Assembly (NCBI GenBank): GCA_023678885.1
Contig: CM042994.1
Location: forward strand, 18,447,073 to 18,511,072
From: Pogostemon cablin
Taxonomy: Eukaryota; Streptophyta; Magnoliopsida; Lamiales; Lamiaceae
Direction of reading: 5' to 3'
Length of the DNA: 64,000 nt
The notes below the pieces were generated by a model. The model was not told where the DNA came from. It worked only from the letters and a program-made list of their open reading frames with translations, and searched no databases. Below, in pieces: positions 11,135-23,659 of the stretch. Every line of letters begins with the position of its first letter. Within the stretch, counting starts at the first letter, position 1. The translations under genes were made by a program, and so were the position numbers.

Positions 11135-13125
11135 TGATGCATGTTTTCTTTGCACGCAAAATGCAAACGACCAAGTTAAATATCGAACCCAAAGAACGGT
11201 ATATTATCAATTTAATTATAAACTAATTAATTAAGAAAGAGCCATAAGATTAAAGAATATCTAAACAATTAATTAAAATAGCAAATAAAATAAATCAAGA
11301 ACTAGAAAAATATGAAAGTGAATCAAGTAGGAGAATATGTAGCTCTAAGATAATCCAGTTTCACTTATTAATTTTCCTCTCAAGTATACTTAGGGCTGGG
11401 AAAAAATATCGAAATATTGGTATACCGTCCTTACCATATCGAAAAATACCGATTTTACCGAAATTTTAGGTATGCCGAAATTTTTGTTAAGGTATGATTC
11501 CGTATTGAAAATTTTGGTACGATAAACGTATATAAATTATCAATACCGCGGTACTTTGGTATATACCGAAATACCATAAAATATTCAATTGTTAGTAATA
11601 TGATACGGTATACCATACTACTACATGATATATGCAATTATAATTATTATTTATATATTATAATTTTAATTAAATTATATATTTACACTATTTAATTAAA
11701 AGATTAAATCTAAAATCCTACTGTATATTTCATAATTATAAATGGGTGATAAAGTTGATTGGCTTTCATGATATCTTGTACTTCTTTTTTAATTACGTAG
11801 TTCTATCCTATATGAAAATTTAAAAGTGTTGATTTTAATATAAGTTTCATATGATTCTTGTATAGATCTCTTGGGTACTATTTATTTAATTAAATGACAA
11901 ACACTTGTGTAAATCAGATTTACACACATTAATTATGTAAACCTTGTTACTCTTTAATACAAAAAAAATTATTTTTACCACATAAATTGTTACTCTTCTA
12001 AATTAAAAAAATACTCTTCAAATTCTTGTAAATCATGATTTATCAATTACTTTTTAGTACATAAAAAATTACTCTTTAAAGACATGAATTATTACTCTTC
12101 TGTATAAAAATTATTACTACTCTTCAAAGAGTAATTTTTTATATACTAAAGAGTAATTTTAAAAAATAGGTTTTACATGAAAACCCGATTTACATGAAAC
12201 TCACTCTTATTTAATTTGGTCATTTGTGGATTGTCTTATATTTTTTAATATGAATTTGTTTATTTACTTTTTTAATACAATTTTTAATTAGATTGATTGA
12301 ATTTTAGGTGCATAACAACATAACAAACTATCTAATAGGACGATATATACCGATATTTTAGGTATGACATGGTATACCGAAATATCGGTAAGCAGAAGGT
12401 ATACTATTTTCTTATACTGAAATATCGGTGTACCGAACTATGGTATACCGAAAGTTTAGGTAAAGGTAATGGTATGATTTTTTATATACCGAAAATTTCG
12501 GTAAGGTATTTGATATGACCAAAAAATTTTGGTATACCATACCGTCCACCCCTAAGTATACTGTCCGACTCTGCCTTGTGGAATATGGACGCATTACTAA
12601 GCCATGCGAATCTAATCTATAGACACAAGTAAATAAGCATGTAACACGTGTGAATCACCATGTAGCAAGAGATATAATTTCACCCCTCTTTATAGGTACT
12701 ATCAATATCAATTATTTCCCTAGCCAATTGGTACTCTAACCCGATATGATCTCCCTTTATATGTACTATAAAGTTAACCTCTTTATCCTACTTATTAACC
12801 TGAATTCAATTCAATTAATAAGTAACTATATATGATAGTTCTAATGTCCCCTCACTTAGAATCATAACATGCAATCCTTTTCAGCGGTGAACGCACTCAA
12901 TCGACAATCAAGATATATATTCAGACTTTATATAACAGTTGAAGATGCACAAAACGACCGTGAATATGAGTTAAAATGCACAATCATATATAAAATAAAT
13001 CCACATGTAGTGTTGTACGGAGGACACTCAAGAGTTTAATTAATTCAAAAAACTTTCATAATTCCGAGAACCACCAAAACAACCCTTGATGTTGCGAAGA
13101 ACAATCATGGGGGTTGGATAGACCT
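11135..13125 (+). repeat. Left arm of a large inverted repeat (retroelement-like, non-coding)
   Basis: Excluding the hAT insert, this arm is the imperfect reverse complement of 14080-14975. Matching landmarks, in order, are ATATCGAACCCAA, the TTTCACTTATTAAT block, CTGACTCTGCCTTGTGG, ACTCTAACCCGATATGAT, GTAGTGTTGTACG and AAGAACAATCA. There is no long reading frame. The layout resembles non-coding internal regions of plant LARD-type LTR elements, but I cannot see a gag or pol domain to prove this. Confidence 0.6.
11391..12554. mobile_element. Non-autonomous hAT element with perfect 8-bp TSD
   Basis: It starts TAGGGCTGGG and ends ACCGTCCACCCCTA, imperfect inverted ends. AGTATACT flanks it exactly at 11383-11390 and 12555-12562, the 8-bp duplication expected of hAT insertions. 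Subterminal regions are full of GGTATACCGAAAT-type motifs. The 1164-bp body has no transposase; the two 60-codon minus-strand frames at its ends come from the subterminal repeats. It inserted into the left arm of the large inverted repeat. Confidence 0.85.
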
Positions 13126-13564
13126 TACCCATATGTCTGAAAAATTACAAGATAAACTAGAAAATGAATAAAACTTTAGATGCGGGAATCGTCGCATCCT
13201 TCTCCGTCTTAAATACTCCTTTCAGTTCTCCACTTGATTCGAAAAATGAATATCCACAGCTCCGGCAGATGATGGGATGGGGTAGGGATGGATGTAGAGG
13301 ATGGTGTGGGGGGTGATACCCCCATGGAGGTGGTAGTGGTATTGTGCGGTGTGTCTCTTTTTATACTTAAAACTCTTCCAATGGACCTTTGATGTGTGAT
13401 GAGTGTGCTATTATGGAGTGTTTGAAGGTTGAAATCAGTTGTAAACCGATATATTGTGAAAATGCATGAATCAGGTGTTGTTGGAGCTATTTGAGTTGTT
13501 TTTCGCAGGAAATCGGAGTGGAAGTGTTGAAAACTAAAGAAAGAAAGTCGAAGCCATCCGACTG

Positions 13565-13860
13565 GGCAAAGTAGGAGTGCGATTCGACCTGAAGGAGATC
13601 AATTCGACCAGCCCTTCATGTCGAATTGGCAGCATAATATGTACAGAAGGTGAATTCGACCACTACAGGGGAATTCGACCTGGGCATCAGGTCGAATCGA
13701 GGTCGAATCGATTGGCGGAGATGCCGATTCGACCTCGTCACTTCGATCCGACCAGGGCAGTTGGTCGAATTGAGCACCTGGGACTTACGTGTGTCGATTC
13801 GACCTGCGATTCGATTTGGAGGAGTCAATTCGACCTGCTGCTGAAGTCGAATTGAGGCTC
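13565..13860. repeat. Cluster of ATTCGACCTG / AGGTCGAAT motifs
   Basis: About fifteen copies of TTCGACC or its complement GGTCGAA fall within 300 bases, irregularly spaced and in both orientations. Three overlapping reading frames on both strands arise from this low-complexity composition and are not genes. Related GGTTCGAC motifs recur at 15040-15160. A TATA-like TATAAAAGAAGG follows at about 13949, so the cluster could be in or near a retroelement promoter region. Confidence 0.6.
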
Positions 13861-14079
13861 GGGAACTTACCATATTTGTATTTTTATACCGTCAATGCGT
13901 GTGATCACTTAAAAAGCCCATTCAAAGCCCAGGAGATGTGATTACAAATATAAAAGAAGGCTTGTGCAGCATCATAGAGAGACGACTTGATTAAGAATAC
14001 GTGGAGACGTAGAGTTGAGAGGAGATCGATCATCCATCATCCGGAGGGGCTGTGACAGAGGTTCCGCTGGAGATTCAAG

Positions 14080-14975
14080 TAAGATTGGTCCAACTAACCT
14101 TGATTGTTCTTAGATCAATCATGGGCTAGAGCCGCTTCGGTAGTCTAGGGTTATGAAGGTTTCATGAGTTAATTTGTCTTTCATGTCTAAACTTCGTACA
14201 ACACTACTTGTGGTTTATTTTATATAAGATTGCGCGTTTTTAATCTATACTCACGGTCATTTTGTGCATCAATAATTGTTGTGTAGAGTCTGAATACATA
14301 ACTTGGTTATTGGTTGAGTGCATTCACTGCTGAGCAGGGTTTTATGTTATAATTCTAATTGAAGGGATTTCGAAGTCTTATTAGAACTATCTTATATGAA
14401 TACTTGTTAATTGAATCATATTCGGGTTAATAAGTAGGATAAAGAGTATAACTTCATAGTACCTATAAAAGGAAATCATATCGGGTTAGAGTACTAAGTG
14501 CACGGAAAATAATTGATACTGATAGTACCTAGAAAGGGGGTGAATTATATCTCTTGCTCCGAGGATATTCACACGTGTCATACGCATATTTACTTGTGTC
14601 TATAGAGTGAATTTACATGGTTTAGTGATGCGTCCATAAACCACAAGGCAGAGTCAGACACCGTCACATGAAAGATGAATTAATAAGTGAAACTAGATTA
14701 CCTGATGAACTACCTACTATCTTACTTGATCACAACTCACTTATCTCTTCTTTTTGTTATTGTTACTTGATATTTTAATTACTTTTGTTACTTAATTACA
14801 AAATCACAACCATTATAATTTCCAACATAGTCTTAGTTTACTAGAGTATAATTAAATTGATATTTATCCGTCCCTTGGGTTCGATATATAACTTGGTCAC
14901 CTTCGAAACTACGATTGATATCCTTCATACTTGAGGATTAATTGTGTGTTGAGAAAACGCCATCAATGTGCTTTT
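14080..14975 (-). repeat. Right arm of the large inverted repeat
   Basis: Reverse-complement partner of 11135-13125, without the hAT insertion. The outer end has GAAAACGCCATCAATG. The spacer between the arms is about 950 bases. A segment just beyond (15040-15300) resembles, inverted, 13460-13560 (ATCAGGTGTTG...), suggesting two copies of one repeat in opposite orientation. Confidence 0.6.
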
Positions 14976-15399
14976 TAGACGAAATCACGTAGATACACAC
15001 ACGGAAGGTGTAAAAGTACAGATTTGAAGCTGTCCTGCGTATTGGTTCGACTTGTGACGTTGGACGAACCAAGGTTGAACTAGTCAAACCACACATCGGC
15101 GATAAGACGGACCTCCAGGCATGCGGTTCTATCTAAGCCCTTGGTCGATTCACCTTGCTCCTGGCGAACCGATCTCTAGAATACTCCCCTTCCGATTTCG
15201 AGCACTTTTGTCCAGTTTTCCTAAGAAAATAAACTCAAACGGCCTCAGCAACACCTGATTCGTGACTTTTTCACTACATATCTTGATTTGTCTCGATTTA
15301 AGACCAAATCATACATCATTATTACAGAAACAGTGCTCAAATTACATGAATTTTCACTCTCGTCAATTAGTCAATCTAATAAAAAAGAGTTGCACATGA

Positions 15400-16050
15400 T
15401 ATTAAAATAATAGGTTGTATTTAAAAAGATTTATGCTCAATATATTTGGGTTCAATAAATTAAAATGTATGACATTTATTATTGTTCAAAATATATATGT
15501 TCAGATATATTTATGTTCAATATATTAAAATCTGTTATGTTATAATGTTATGTATTATTCAAAACTTATGTATTCTGAAATATTAATATTTAATATATAT
15601 GTATTCAAAAAGAACTATATTCCAATATATTATTCAAAACTTGTGTATTCAGAAATTTTAATATTTAATATATTTGTATTCAGAAAAAACTATCTTTGTG
15701 ATTTACTCCCTTAAACATCGCAACAAACCTCCCCTATTCACGATTCAAAAAAATGTTGACGTTTATTTTTATTCAAATTTTATGAGTTAAAAATATTTAT
15801 GTTCAACATATTTATGTTCAATATATCAAAATCTATGATACTTATTGTTGTTCAAAATATATGTATTCAGAAATACTTATGGCCAATATATTTAAATCTG
15901 TTACGTTCGATATATAGTGTTATATATTATTCAAAACATATGTATTCAAAAATATTAATGTTTAATATATTTGTATTCAAAAGACTTATCTTCACAGTAT
16001 ATTATTCAAAACTTATGTATTCAGAAATAGTAATGATAACTCAATAGAAG
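15400..16050. repeat. Degenerate AT-rich tandem repeat
   Basis: Units containing TATGTATTCAGAAATATTAA, TTTAATATATTTGTATTCAA and TATTATTCAAAACTTATGTA recur several times, clearest at 15541-15680 and 15910-16030. The 82-codon frame at 15799-16047 is a by-product of the repeats. Confidence 0.6.
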
Positions 16051-17081
16051 GCAAGTAAGTTCATAGTCACAGCCTCAAAGAGATGCAATTTGGTGTAATT
16101 TTAGTTGCTATTTCAAGAAATTAGATTTATTCTCACCTTTGAAAAAAACATAAGCTTATTTATGTGGCAGCACAGTGAGAATTGTGGTGTATCATGTTAA
16201 AATCTTGCGTCGTTCTTTGTGAGTCACATAGCTTTCTGAAGATTTTGGCGTGTAGCTTAACGGAAAACAAATAAATATTTGCAAATAAAAATGGTAGAGA
16301 AATTAAGAAATAATAACACGTATACAAAAAAAATGAGCTGGCAAAAAAGAGTTGGAACTAAAAAAACAGAGTATTGCATTGCGTGAATGATGGATATTCT
16401 TATGTGGAAAGTAAAGTTGTTAAAGAGGGATATATTGGATATCTCATTCTAATATATTGTATCTATCAGTAATATTTTCACTGCAATGTATCTAATAGTA
16501 ATATAAGAGTATAATTTGTAGTAGATAGTAATAAATCCAAAAAATAAATTCCAACACACATCTATGTGAAAACAATACGAGATACGAAGATTGGGATAAA
16601 AACATCGGACATAAAATAGGTTGTGCAAAAATATACATTAGTTGTGCTATATAAAACCGTGTCGTGCAGCTATATATCCGTGTCGTGCAGGCTGCAGCAA
16701 ATTAATTTTACTCTTAAATATGTTGTGCAACAATATAAGACGTATGGTACAGAAATCTAATGATAATGATATATGCGCAGATTTATAAGAAATTGATTCT
16801 CATGACTTAATATTAAACTATGCAACATTGTTGTGCAATAATATAATTATGTTGTGCAACAATTTAACTGTGTGCAGATTTGTACACTTATTGTGTAGAT
16901 TTAGTTAATATACATCTAAACACTATCATTTTTTTAATTATTTAATAGCTTAATACTATTACTTAATTTGAGTCTAGGATGATTTATATAATTTTGGTAA
17001 AACACATGCAATTGGGGGGAAGAATGGCATTATATTTTGTAATTTTATATCTCATAATGATTAAATTTTAGATTTGTATCT
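16051..17081. other. Gene-free stretch with TTGTGCAACAAT motifs
   Basis: Between 16620 and 16900 TTGTGCAAHAATATA and GTGTCGTGCAG recur (at least six related copies), possibly a decayed repeat. No gene is seen. Confidence 0.4.
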
Positions 17082-17090
17082 AACTGTAAA

Positions 17091-17216
17091 GGAAAAAACT
17101 TGTGTGCCCTAGGGGGCACACCGTGCGCCCATACTCTTTAGTATTAAATTGTAGTACAATTTAATATTAAAAAGTATGGGCGCACGGTGTGCCCCGGAGG
17201 TACAAGAGACCAACTC
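17091..17216. mobile_element. Foldback MITE, CTTGTG/ACAAGAGACCAAC family, copy A
   Basis: This 126-bp element is nearly a perfect hairpin: GGGGCACACCGTGCGCCCAT on the left mirrors ATGGGCGCACGGTGTGCCCC on the right. It begins GGAAAAAACTTGTG and ends ACAAGAGACCAACTC. The flanks AACTGTAAA (17082-17090) and AACAGTAAA (17217-17225) are a 9-bp duplication with one mismatch, pointing to Mutator-type insertion. Confidence 0.7.
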
Positions 17217-17464
17217 AACAGTAAATATGTATTCTATTTTGTAGTTGATAATAAATATCCCTTAATTTATTTGTATTGAAAGATTTATTAATTAATTGTA
17301 ATTAATGATACTATAGTAATTATATTAATCATAATAAGTGTATAGGGAAAAATATAGAAAGAAAGAAATATATCCATACATTATTTTAAAAAAGAAAGGG
17401 TAAATATCAAAATTAATCCCGTAAGTATGATGAAGTCCAACTTTAATCCTTTTTTTCCTATAAT

Positions 17465-17690
17465 TCTCAAATTTAGTCATTTTTTGTCCAGTTTTAGTCC
17501 TTTTGGTCCAATTTTGATCATTTTTGTCCACTTTTGGTCCAAAATTTATATACTTTCGGACCAATTTTTCACATTTTTTAACATAAATGACTAAATTTGA
17601 AAAAAAAATGACTAAATTTTAGAAAAGGAGTAAATCTATACAAAAAAGGACTAAAGGTGGACAAAAAATGACCAAAATTGAGAATTGCAA
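17465..17690. repeat. Foldback repeat of TTTAGTCATTTTTTGTCC motifs
   Basis: The left half has TAGTCATTTTTTGTCC, GTTTTAGTCC and TTTGGTCC. The right half has the complementary GGACTAAAGG and GGACAAAAAATGACC. The 79-codon minus-strand frame overlapping it is repeat-derived. Confidence 0.5.
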
Positions 17691-18012
17691 ATTGAGAATT
17701 TGAAAATACATTTACATAAAACTTCTTCTAAAGTTATTATATAGTTGTCGAATAGTCAAACAACTTTCAAGGACAACTTATAAGTTATTCTACTCTCTTA
17801 ATTAATCTGATTTTATAAAATCAATTGTCAATGAATTTTCATTAGATATATCACATCAAATAGCATTAAGAATGTTTTAAGGACAACATATTCGCTATTT
17901 CTAATGATTGCATATATGGTATAATTAAATGAGTTAAATTTTGACATTATAATAAATGATAAAATTTCAGTTTTGGAATAAGTCATGGAAGTACTAATTC
18001 TATTAAATGAGT

Positions 18013-19440
18013 AAATGTTATGAAAGACGAGTTGAAATCATTGGCCATAATGAAGTTTATATCTTATAAGAATTGCCAGAAAGTTATAAAAGAACTGGAT
18101 ACATATATATCTTTATGATCAAGAGTGAACAGATGGAAATATCAAAAGATATAAAACTATAGTTGTTGCTAAAGATTTACTAAAAAAGATGGCATAATTA
18201 TAAAGAGATACAACGAGTTATTTCTATAAAGGACTCCATTAGAATTATCATGGCTTTGTAACTCATTATGACTTAGAGTTGCACCAAATGAATGCTATGT
18301 CTGCTTTTCTAAATGATGATTTGGTGGAAGATCAAGTTAAATAAATCAACTCAAGATTTTTTTCATTGAACGAAATATCACATGGTGTATACTTAAAGAA
18401 TTAACATACAAACTTAAGCATGCTTTCCTTTCATGATATTTTTTGGATTTAAGAAAAATATCGTAAATTGGTGTGCATATCTGAAAAGTCAGTGGGAGCA
18501 CATTAATTCTAAATGCGATGATAAACTTGCTTGCAACTATATGCTTGGTTTATTATGTGAAACAAAAAAAAATCTCTCAAATAACTTTGGAATGAATTAT
18601 GTGAGAAGACAACTTATGTAATTAAGACATAAATATTTCAATACATACCACAATAATGTTAAGATATATCAGCAAGTATATGTTATTAAAGTTCTATAGA
18701 GATTAGGGATGGAAAAGTGATTGTAAAGCATCGTTCCAATCCGGGAGGGAGATAAGTTCAACCTTATGTAATGTCCAAGAATGAATTAGAACGTATTATG
18801 ATATTTCTTATGCATATATGTTATTGGAAGCTTAAGATATACAAAATAGTACAAAGACCAAATATTAGTCTTATTGTTAGAATGTTTGGTCATTATTGAA
18901 GTGTTTTATAAATGGATGACTAGAATATTGCATAGGGTAATATTATGGTATTTTTGTATGAAATGAAGCACTCGTGCTTACTTATCGAAATTTTAATTAC
19001 TTAGTTGTAATTAAATATGGATTCAGATTAAGATAATTATATGATGCAAAAAAGTGCACTTTGACCTTTATGTTTTTTAGACGGAGATATTGTATCATGC
19101 AAAAGTGTGAAGAAGTTTGTGGAAACTCCATTCACTATTAAAGTTAACTTGTGGCATGATTAGAAACTATAATTTAAGGAAATTGAATGTGGAACTAAAT
19201 TTCAGGACTTGAAATAAGTTGACATTAATGTCAAGTCGCTGAAAACTTATTATGATAATTCTGCTGCATTGTTCTTCTCTAAAACGATGAATATTCCAAA
19301 AGTGCTAAAACGTATGGAATGAAAGTATTTTGTCGTTAAGAAGAACTTTAGAAACAAAGATGTCAATTGAGCATAATGGCACCAATCTTATGATTTCAGA
19401 TCTATTACGCAAATGATCTTCTGTAAAGACATTCATTGAA
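18013..19440 (+). pseudogene. Ty1/Copia polyprotein remnant (reverse transcriptase, RNase H)
   Basis: No open frame survives, but reading across frames gives typical Copia blocks in order. The reverse-transcriptase part gives DSIRIIMAL and HYDLELHQMN then SAFLNDDLVE at about 18234-18330. Further on come DG.IVSCKSVK (about 19080) and, in the RNase H domain, LKTYYDNSAALFFSK (about 19240) and KYFVVKKNFRNKDV (about 19325). In live Copia elements these lie in a single pol polyprotein that copies element RNA into DNA. Many stops and frameshifts separate the blocks, so the gene is long dead. A solo LTR of a different element interrupts the sequence after 19444. Confidence 0.65.
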
Positions 19441-19449
19441 CGTTACATG

Positions 19450-20656
19450 TGTTGGATTATATACTAAAAGACTAGCTTTTGTGTGAATAATGTTTTAACA
19501 ATTATTTTGAAATGAGAATCATATGATCAAATATTTTTCATATTATAATTTATTTATATGTCATTGCAAAAGTCCATTTACTTTATATTGTAGATAATAT
19601 GGTGTGCGGCATCGCACGGAATATCATATTATCGGCTCCTTATAAAGAATAAACAGATGCTCACAATCGAGATAGACGGGGACAATCTATTGTGATGGTT
19701 GTTGTGTAATTTGGTATTAGTTTGTCTTGACTATAAAATCACATTAGTGCACTTTGTGTGTATTGAGCAAGACCACGTGAGATCGTTCGATTTATACTGA
19801 CTATATAGGAGAACTAGATCTCAGTTATTATGGATGTTCGCGCTCTTAATCCTTATATAATATTCTCGACACGTAAGTCAGTATTTATTTATTTGATTCA
19901 TCAAAGGGTGAGATTTATTCATTAAATCAATATATTCGGTGAGTTGGGAAGTATTGTTGTCTCTATGGTGTGTTGTTGATTGTAGAAGGAATCTGTGTCC
20001 TATTAAATAGCTTGATGATGTCCCCCTTGAGGAGCTCATAAGGATTATCATGTAAACTCTGCAGGTAGATTTATTCCGGCATGATAATGAGATTGAGTGG
20101 TACTACTCTTGGATAAGAGATTAATTAATAGAATTGTCAGTAACTTAATTAATTAATGGGCATTATATATCTTAAACACGAGGAGTTTAACGGGCTCATA
20201 ATAAGAAGGAGCTCTAACGTAATTTGGGATTAGAGTGGCAGTTCAATAATAATACTTTAGTGAACTGTATTATTATTATTGGACTTAAGTATAAGATTTG
20301 AGCTAAACTTGGATACTTAAGCCCAATGGGAGGCCCAACTCTAATTTCTCCTCTTTGTCCTTGTTATATCCCATATATAAGCCACCTCATCAATCCGGAA
20401 CCCTAGTAAGACACGTCTAATACTATGAAACAGTAGGAAGGATTGTAGATTGAGAGTGTCTTAAAGATCATCGCCGACACGACGTCAAGACTAAACTTGA
20501 GAATACAGCAGAAGATCAGAGAGGTCATTTGCATCAACCTAATCGAGTTCTTCAACCCTGGTGAAAGGTAATTCAATTATATATTCTACTTCCATTGCTA
20601 TAGAATTACATGGAACCCTAACGGGTCACGTGGACCACAAGATTCAAGTGCCAACA
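19450..20656 (+). mobile_element. Solo LTR (Copia-type) with 5-bp TSD ACATG
   Basis: The 1207-bp segment starts TGTTGGATTATAT and ends AAGTGCCAACA, so its tips TGTTGG/CCAACA are inverted. ACATG flanks it exactly at 19445-19449 and 20657-20661. A TATA-like CATATATAAGCC lies at about 20371, giving plus orientation. There is no internal domain or second LTR, so it is a solo LTR left by unequal recombination, inserted into the older Copia element. Confidence 0.85.
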
Positions 20657-21439
20657 ACATGAATATTAGATCATTGAAAGATTGTAACAAATTTATGATG
20701 AACAATTGACATTAAGAGCTCATTATGTTTTGTTTCTAATTGATATATCTTATTTTGTCATTTTAGTATACATGAATGTTGACATTAACTAAACAAGATT
20801 TTATCTAAAATTGAGATACTTATGTGGAGCATTATTGATCTTTAGGTTTATGAGTCACGTTTAGTAGAAAACTAATATCATAGTATTTGGAAGGAACTAT
20901 GTCTAGTAAATGATATAGAACCATCATGACTTGTGTTAATCTATACTTAATATTGACATATATATCGTGCACATTATGTAAATTATTTAAACCCTTACGT
21001 TTAATATTTAATTCTGTCACTTGGCCAAGTGGGAGAATGTAAGATGATTATGATCAAGTGCCATTAATAATTAAATATATAAAATATTTATTATGATCAA
21101 ATATCTTAAATAAAGATATGATGTAAATAAATAATATATATGAGATAAATAAGGTGTCCTCTCTCCACTTATAATATATAAAGATATGGTTTAAATAAAA
21201 ATATATTTATGGATAACAATCACATTGATAGAATATGTCCTCTCTCCACCTATAAAAGAAACACAGTTTTATGAATTCTCTATCACGTAAAAGTTACGTA
21301 CTGTGCTAAGGAAAAGGGTAAGGAGAGAGAAACTAGTTCCCGGCTTAATTCGCAGGAATATATTAACATATCAAAGGAAGACTGTCGTCTCAAGGTAAGT
21401 CTCCTCATTATCATATAAGATGTGAAAATCATGAAGATC

Positions 21440-21760
21440 TAAGGTCCATGTCAATTCATTAATTACTTAATTGATTAAATTGAATGAATTTATGCTTACA
21501 TCGATTCTTTAGAGGTAGATCGATAAAAATATTCTTGAATCGATCATCTTTCTCCTGAAGAATCGATTCTTAAGAGTTTGAATTGCTCCTCTTTCTCTTG
21601 AAGAATACTTAAATTGATTTTTTTAGAAGTAGGTCAAATCTCTACTTTATTCGTCCATCGAAATAAATTTTTATAATTTTTAATTCTTTAGAGAAAATTG
21701 AAAAAAGCTCATATTCCTACGGGAGAATCGAATTTGTGTGTTTAAAAGGAATAATCAAAA
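21440..21760. repeat. Dispersed repeat with GAATCGATTCTT / CTTGAAGAAT motifs
   Basis: GAATCGATCATCTTTCTCC, CTTGAAGAATACTTAAATTG and TTTTTTTAGAAGTAG recur at 60580-61020 in related form, so both regions hold copies of one family. Confidence 0.55.
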
Positions 21761-22180
21761 GACAAAAACTTGTGCGCCCACCGTGCGCCCAGATACCCTT
21801 TAGTATTAAATGGTGTCCTTTAGTATAAGGACGTGTACCCTTTATTTTCTGAAAAAAAAAGTGTATACCCTTTAGAACAAAATTGTGTACTCTTATTAAT
21901 TAAAGTGTATACCCTTTAGAACAAAATATTGTACCCTTACACACTTTGTACACCTGGGGACACAAGAGACCAACTCTTTAAAGGGTGTACATAAGATGTG
22001 TAAGGATACAACATTTTGTTCTAAATTATATACACTTTAATTAATAAGTGTACAACATTTTGTCCTAAAGGGGGAACATTTTCATTAAGAAGTATTTTTT
22101 TAGGAAATAAATTATACATGTCATTATACTAAAGGGTATACTATTTAATATCTTACATATACTAATTGCGAATACGCTAC
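21761..22180. mobile_element. Foldback MITE family, copy B (inverted pair)
   Basis: The first half starts CAAAAACTTGTGCGCCC and ends GGACACAAGAGACCAACTC at 21975, with internal TGTATACCCTTTAGAACAAA repeats. A diverged inverted copy follows directly to about 22180 (GTACAACATTTTGTCCTAAA, ACTAAAGGGTATAC). Confidence 0.6.
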
Positions 22181-22386
22181 TATAAATAAATTTTTAAAAG
22201 TATGAGGTGTCGCGACGTTGTAATTGTCGTATTTTTTATTTTTATTTCAAATATATAATCTTTCTACTTTTATTTATTTATTATTATATTGTTCATGTAT
22301 ATCTATAAATTAAATACCACCTTTAATTATATATTTTTTATTTGTTATGAATAGATAATTAAACCAATCAATAAAAATATATTCAA

Positions 22387-22433
<47 letters not shown>

Positions 22434-23033
22434 TGTATATCTTCAAATTAAACACCAACTTTAATCTTATTTTTTGATTGGTTATGAATAAATATTTTTA
22501 TTTTTATTTTAATATCACATGTAATATTACTATTTTTTTTTATTATTACATTAAAAATGTATATCTATATATTTAGAATTAAAAAGTAAACTTTAAAATG
22601 ATAAATAAATCAATTAATAAAAATATCTTCAAAAATTTTGATTATATCCTCATTATTAAATTATAATATGTATAATATTGGATTATCTAATTAATTTTCT
22701 TATAAAATATAATGTATCCGCATAATTATGCTGAAATACACACTCGTAAAATCTAATTGGGGGCATGAAGTCTCTGGAAGCACACAAGTTTTAGTCCTTA
22801 TTAAAAAGTAAAAAATAAATAAATAAACTCCTGACCTGCTATCCTTATTCTTAGCATTTTTTTTCTCTTTTAACTTTTTCCTCTTTGGTCATATTATTTC
22901 TTCTTTTATTTACATTACTTATTTTCTTAATGAATGTTTTAAAGTACATAAATTTATTATTTTAAAATACATATATTTAAAATCATTTAGTTATATAATA
23001 ATAATTGAGGTGAAAATTATATGTTATTTAAAA
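22181..23033. other. AT-rich gene-free stretch
   Basis: Contains an (ATT)n microsatellite at 22388-22431 and otherwise low-complexity AT sequence with no gene. Confidence 0.6.
22388..22431. repeat. (ATT)n microsatellite
   Basis: About fourteen uninterrupted ATT units. Confidence 0.95.
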
Positions 23034-23659
23034 TCTATACATATATAAAAGCAAACCTGATTTCCACTTTTGTTTTTATTTTTTTTTCAATTTTACTTTA
23101 TTTAGAAATAATTCAATTTTAATCTTAACCGTTCAATTCAATTTTAATCTTAACCGTTCAATTAATGCTTTTAACAGATTATTATACTAATAATGTATTT
23201 TATTATTTATTTTTTAAATTTTTTATTTCATACTATAAATTTGGTAAATATGAGAAATATCTTTGGCATATTTGATTAATTTTTAATCAATATATACTTA
23301 ATTTATGTAATTATTTTCTTATTTTTCATCAATTTATTTAACTATTTTTTGCCATCTTTTATTAAAAAAATTGGTGCCATCAACTAATTAAAAAAATTAA
23401 AGGACTATTTTATAATTAAAAAAAACTATTGAACCCTAATTTCATTCACTTCCCTCATATTCCCTTTTCTTCTGCCTCCCGTACTCCTCCCCACTTCTTC
23501 ACTCTGAAAGATGAATTCCCAAAATCAAATCAAATTGTGGGAATAGCGAGAGAGTGGCCGCCGGTAAAAGAGAGTTGCGAGGTAGGAGAGGAACTGATGG
23601 AAGAACATACAACACTCCATCGGTATCTGAAGTTGCCGCTCTTATTGTTGGTGATTTTG

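Larger units (their letters stand above)
17950..21420 (+). mobile_element. Degraded Ty1/Copia retrotransposon (3' half)
   Basis: This is the 3' part of a Copia element: reverse transcriptase and RNase H remnants (18013-19440), a solo LTR inserted in it (19450-20656), a polypurine tract CCAAGTGGGAGAATG (21025-21039) and what should be the 3' LTR starting TGTAAGATGATTATG at 21038. I do not see the 5' LTR, gag or protease upstream, so the left side is lost or too decayed. The right LTR boundary is only approximate. Confidence 0.6.

Noticed and set aside
13577..13873. Three overlapping ORFs on both strands of 64-92 codons
   Set aside because: All derive from the repeated TTCGACC motif, which lacks stops in several frames.
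19600..19630. GTGCGGCATCGCACGG hairpin as another Helitron 3' end
   Set aside because: It lies inside the well-bounded solo LTR and no CTRR-T end follows at the right distance.
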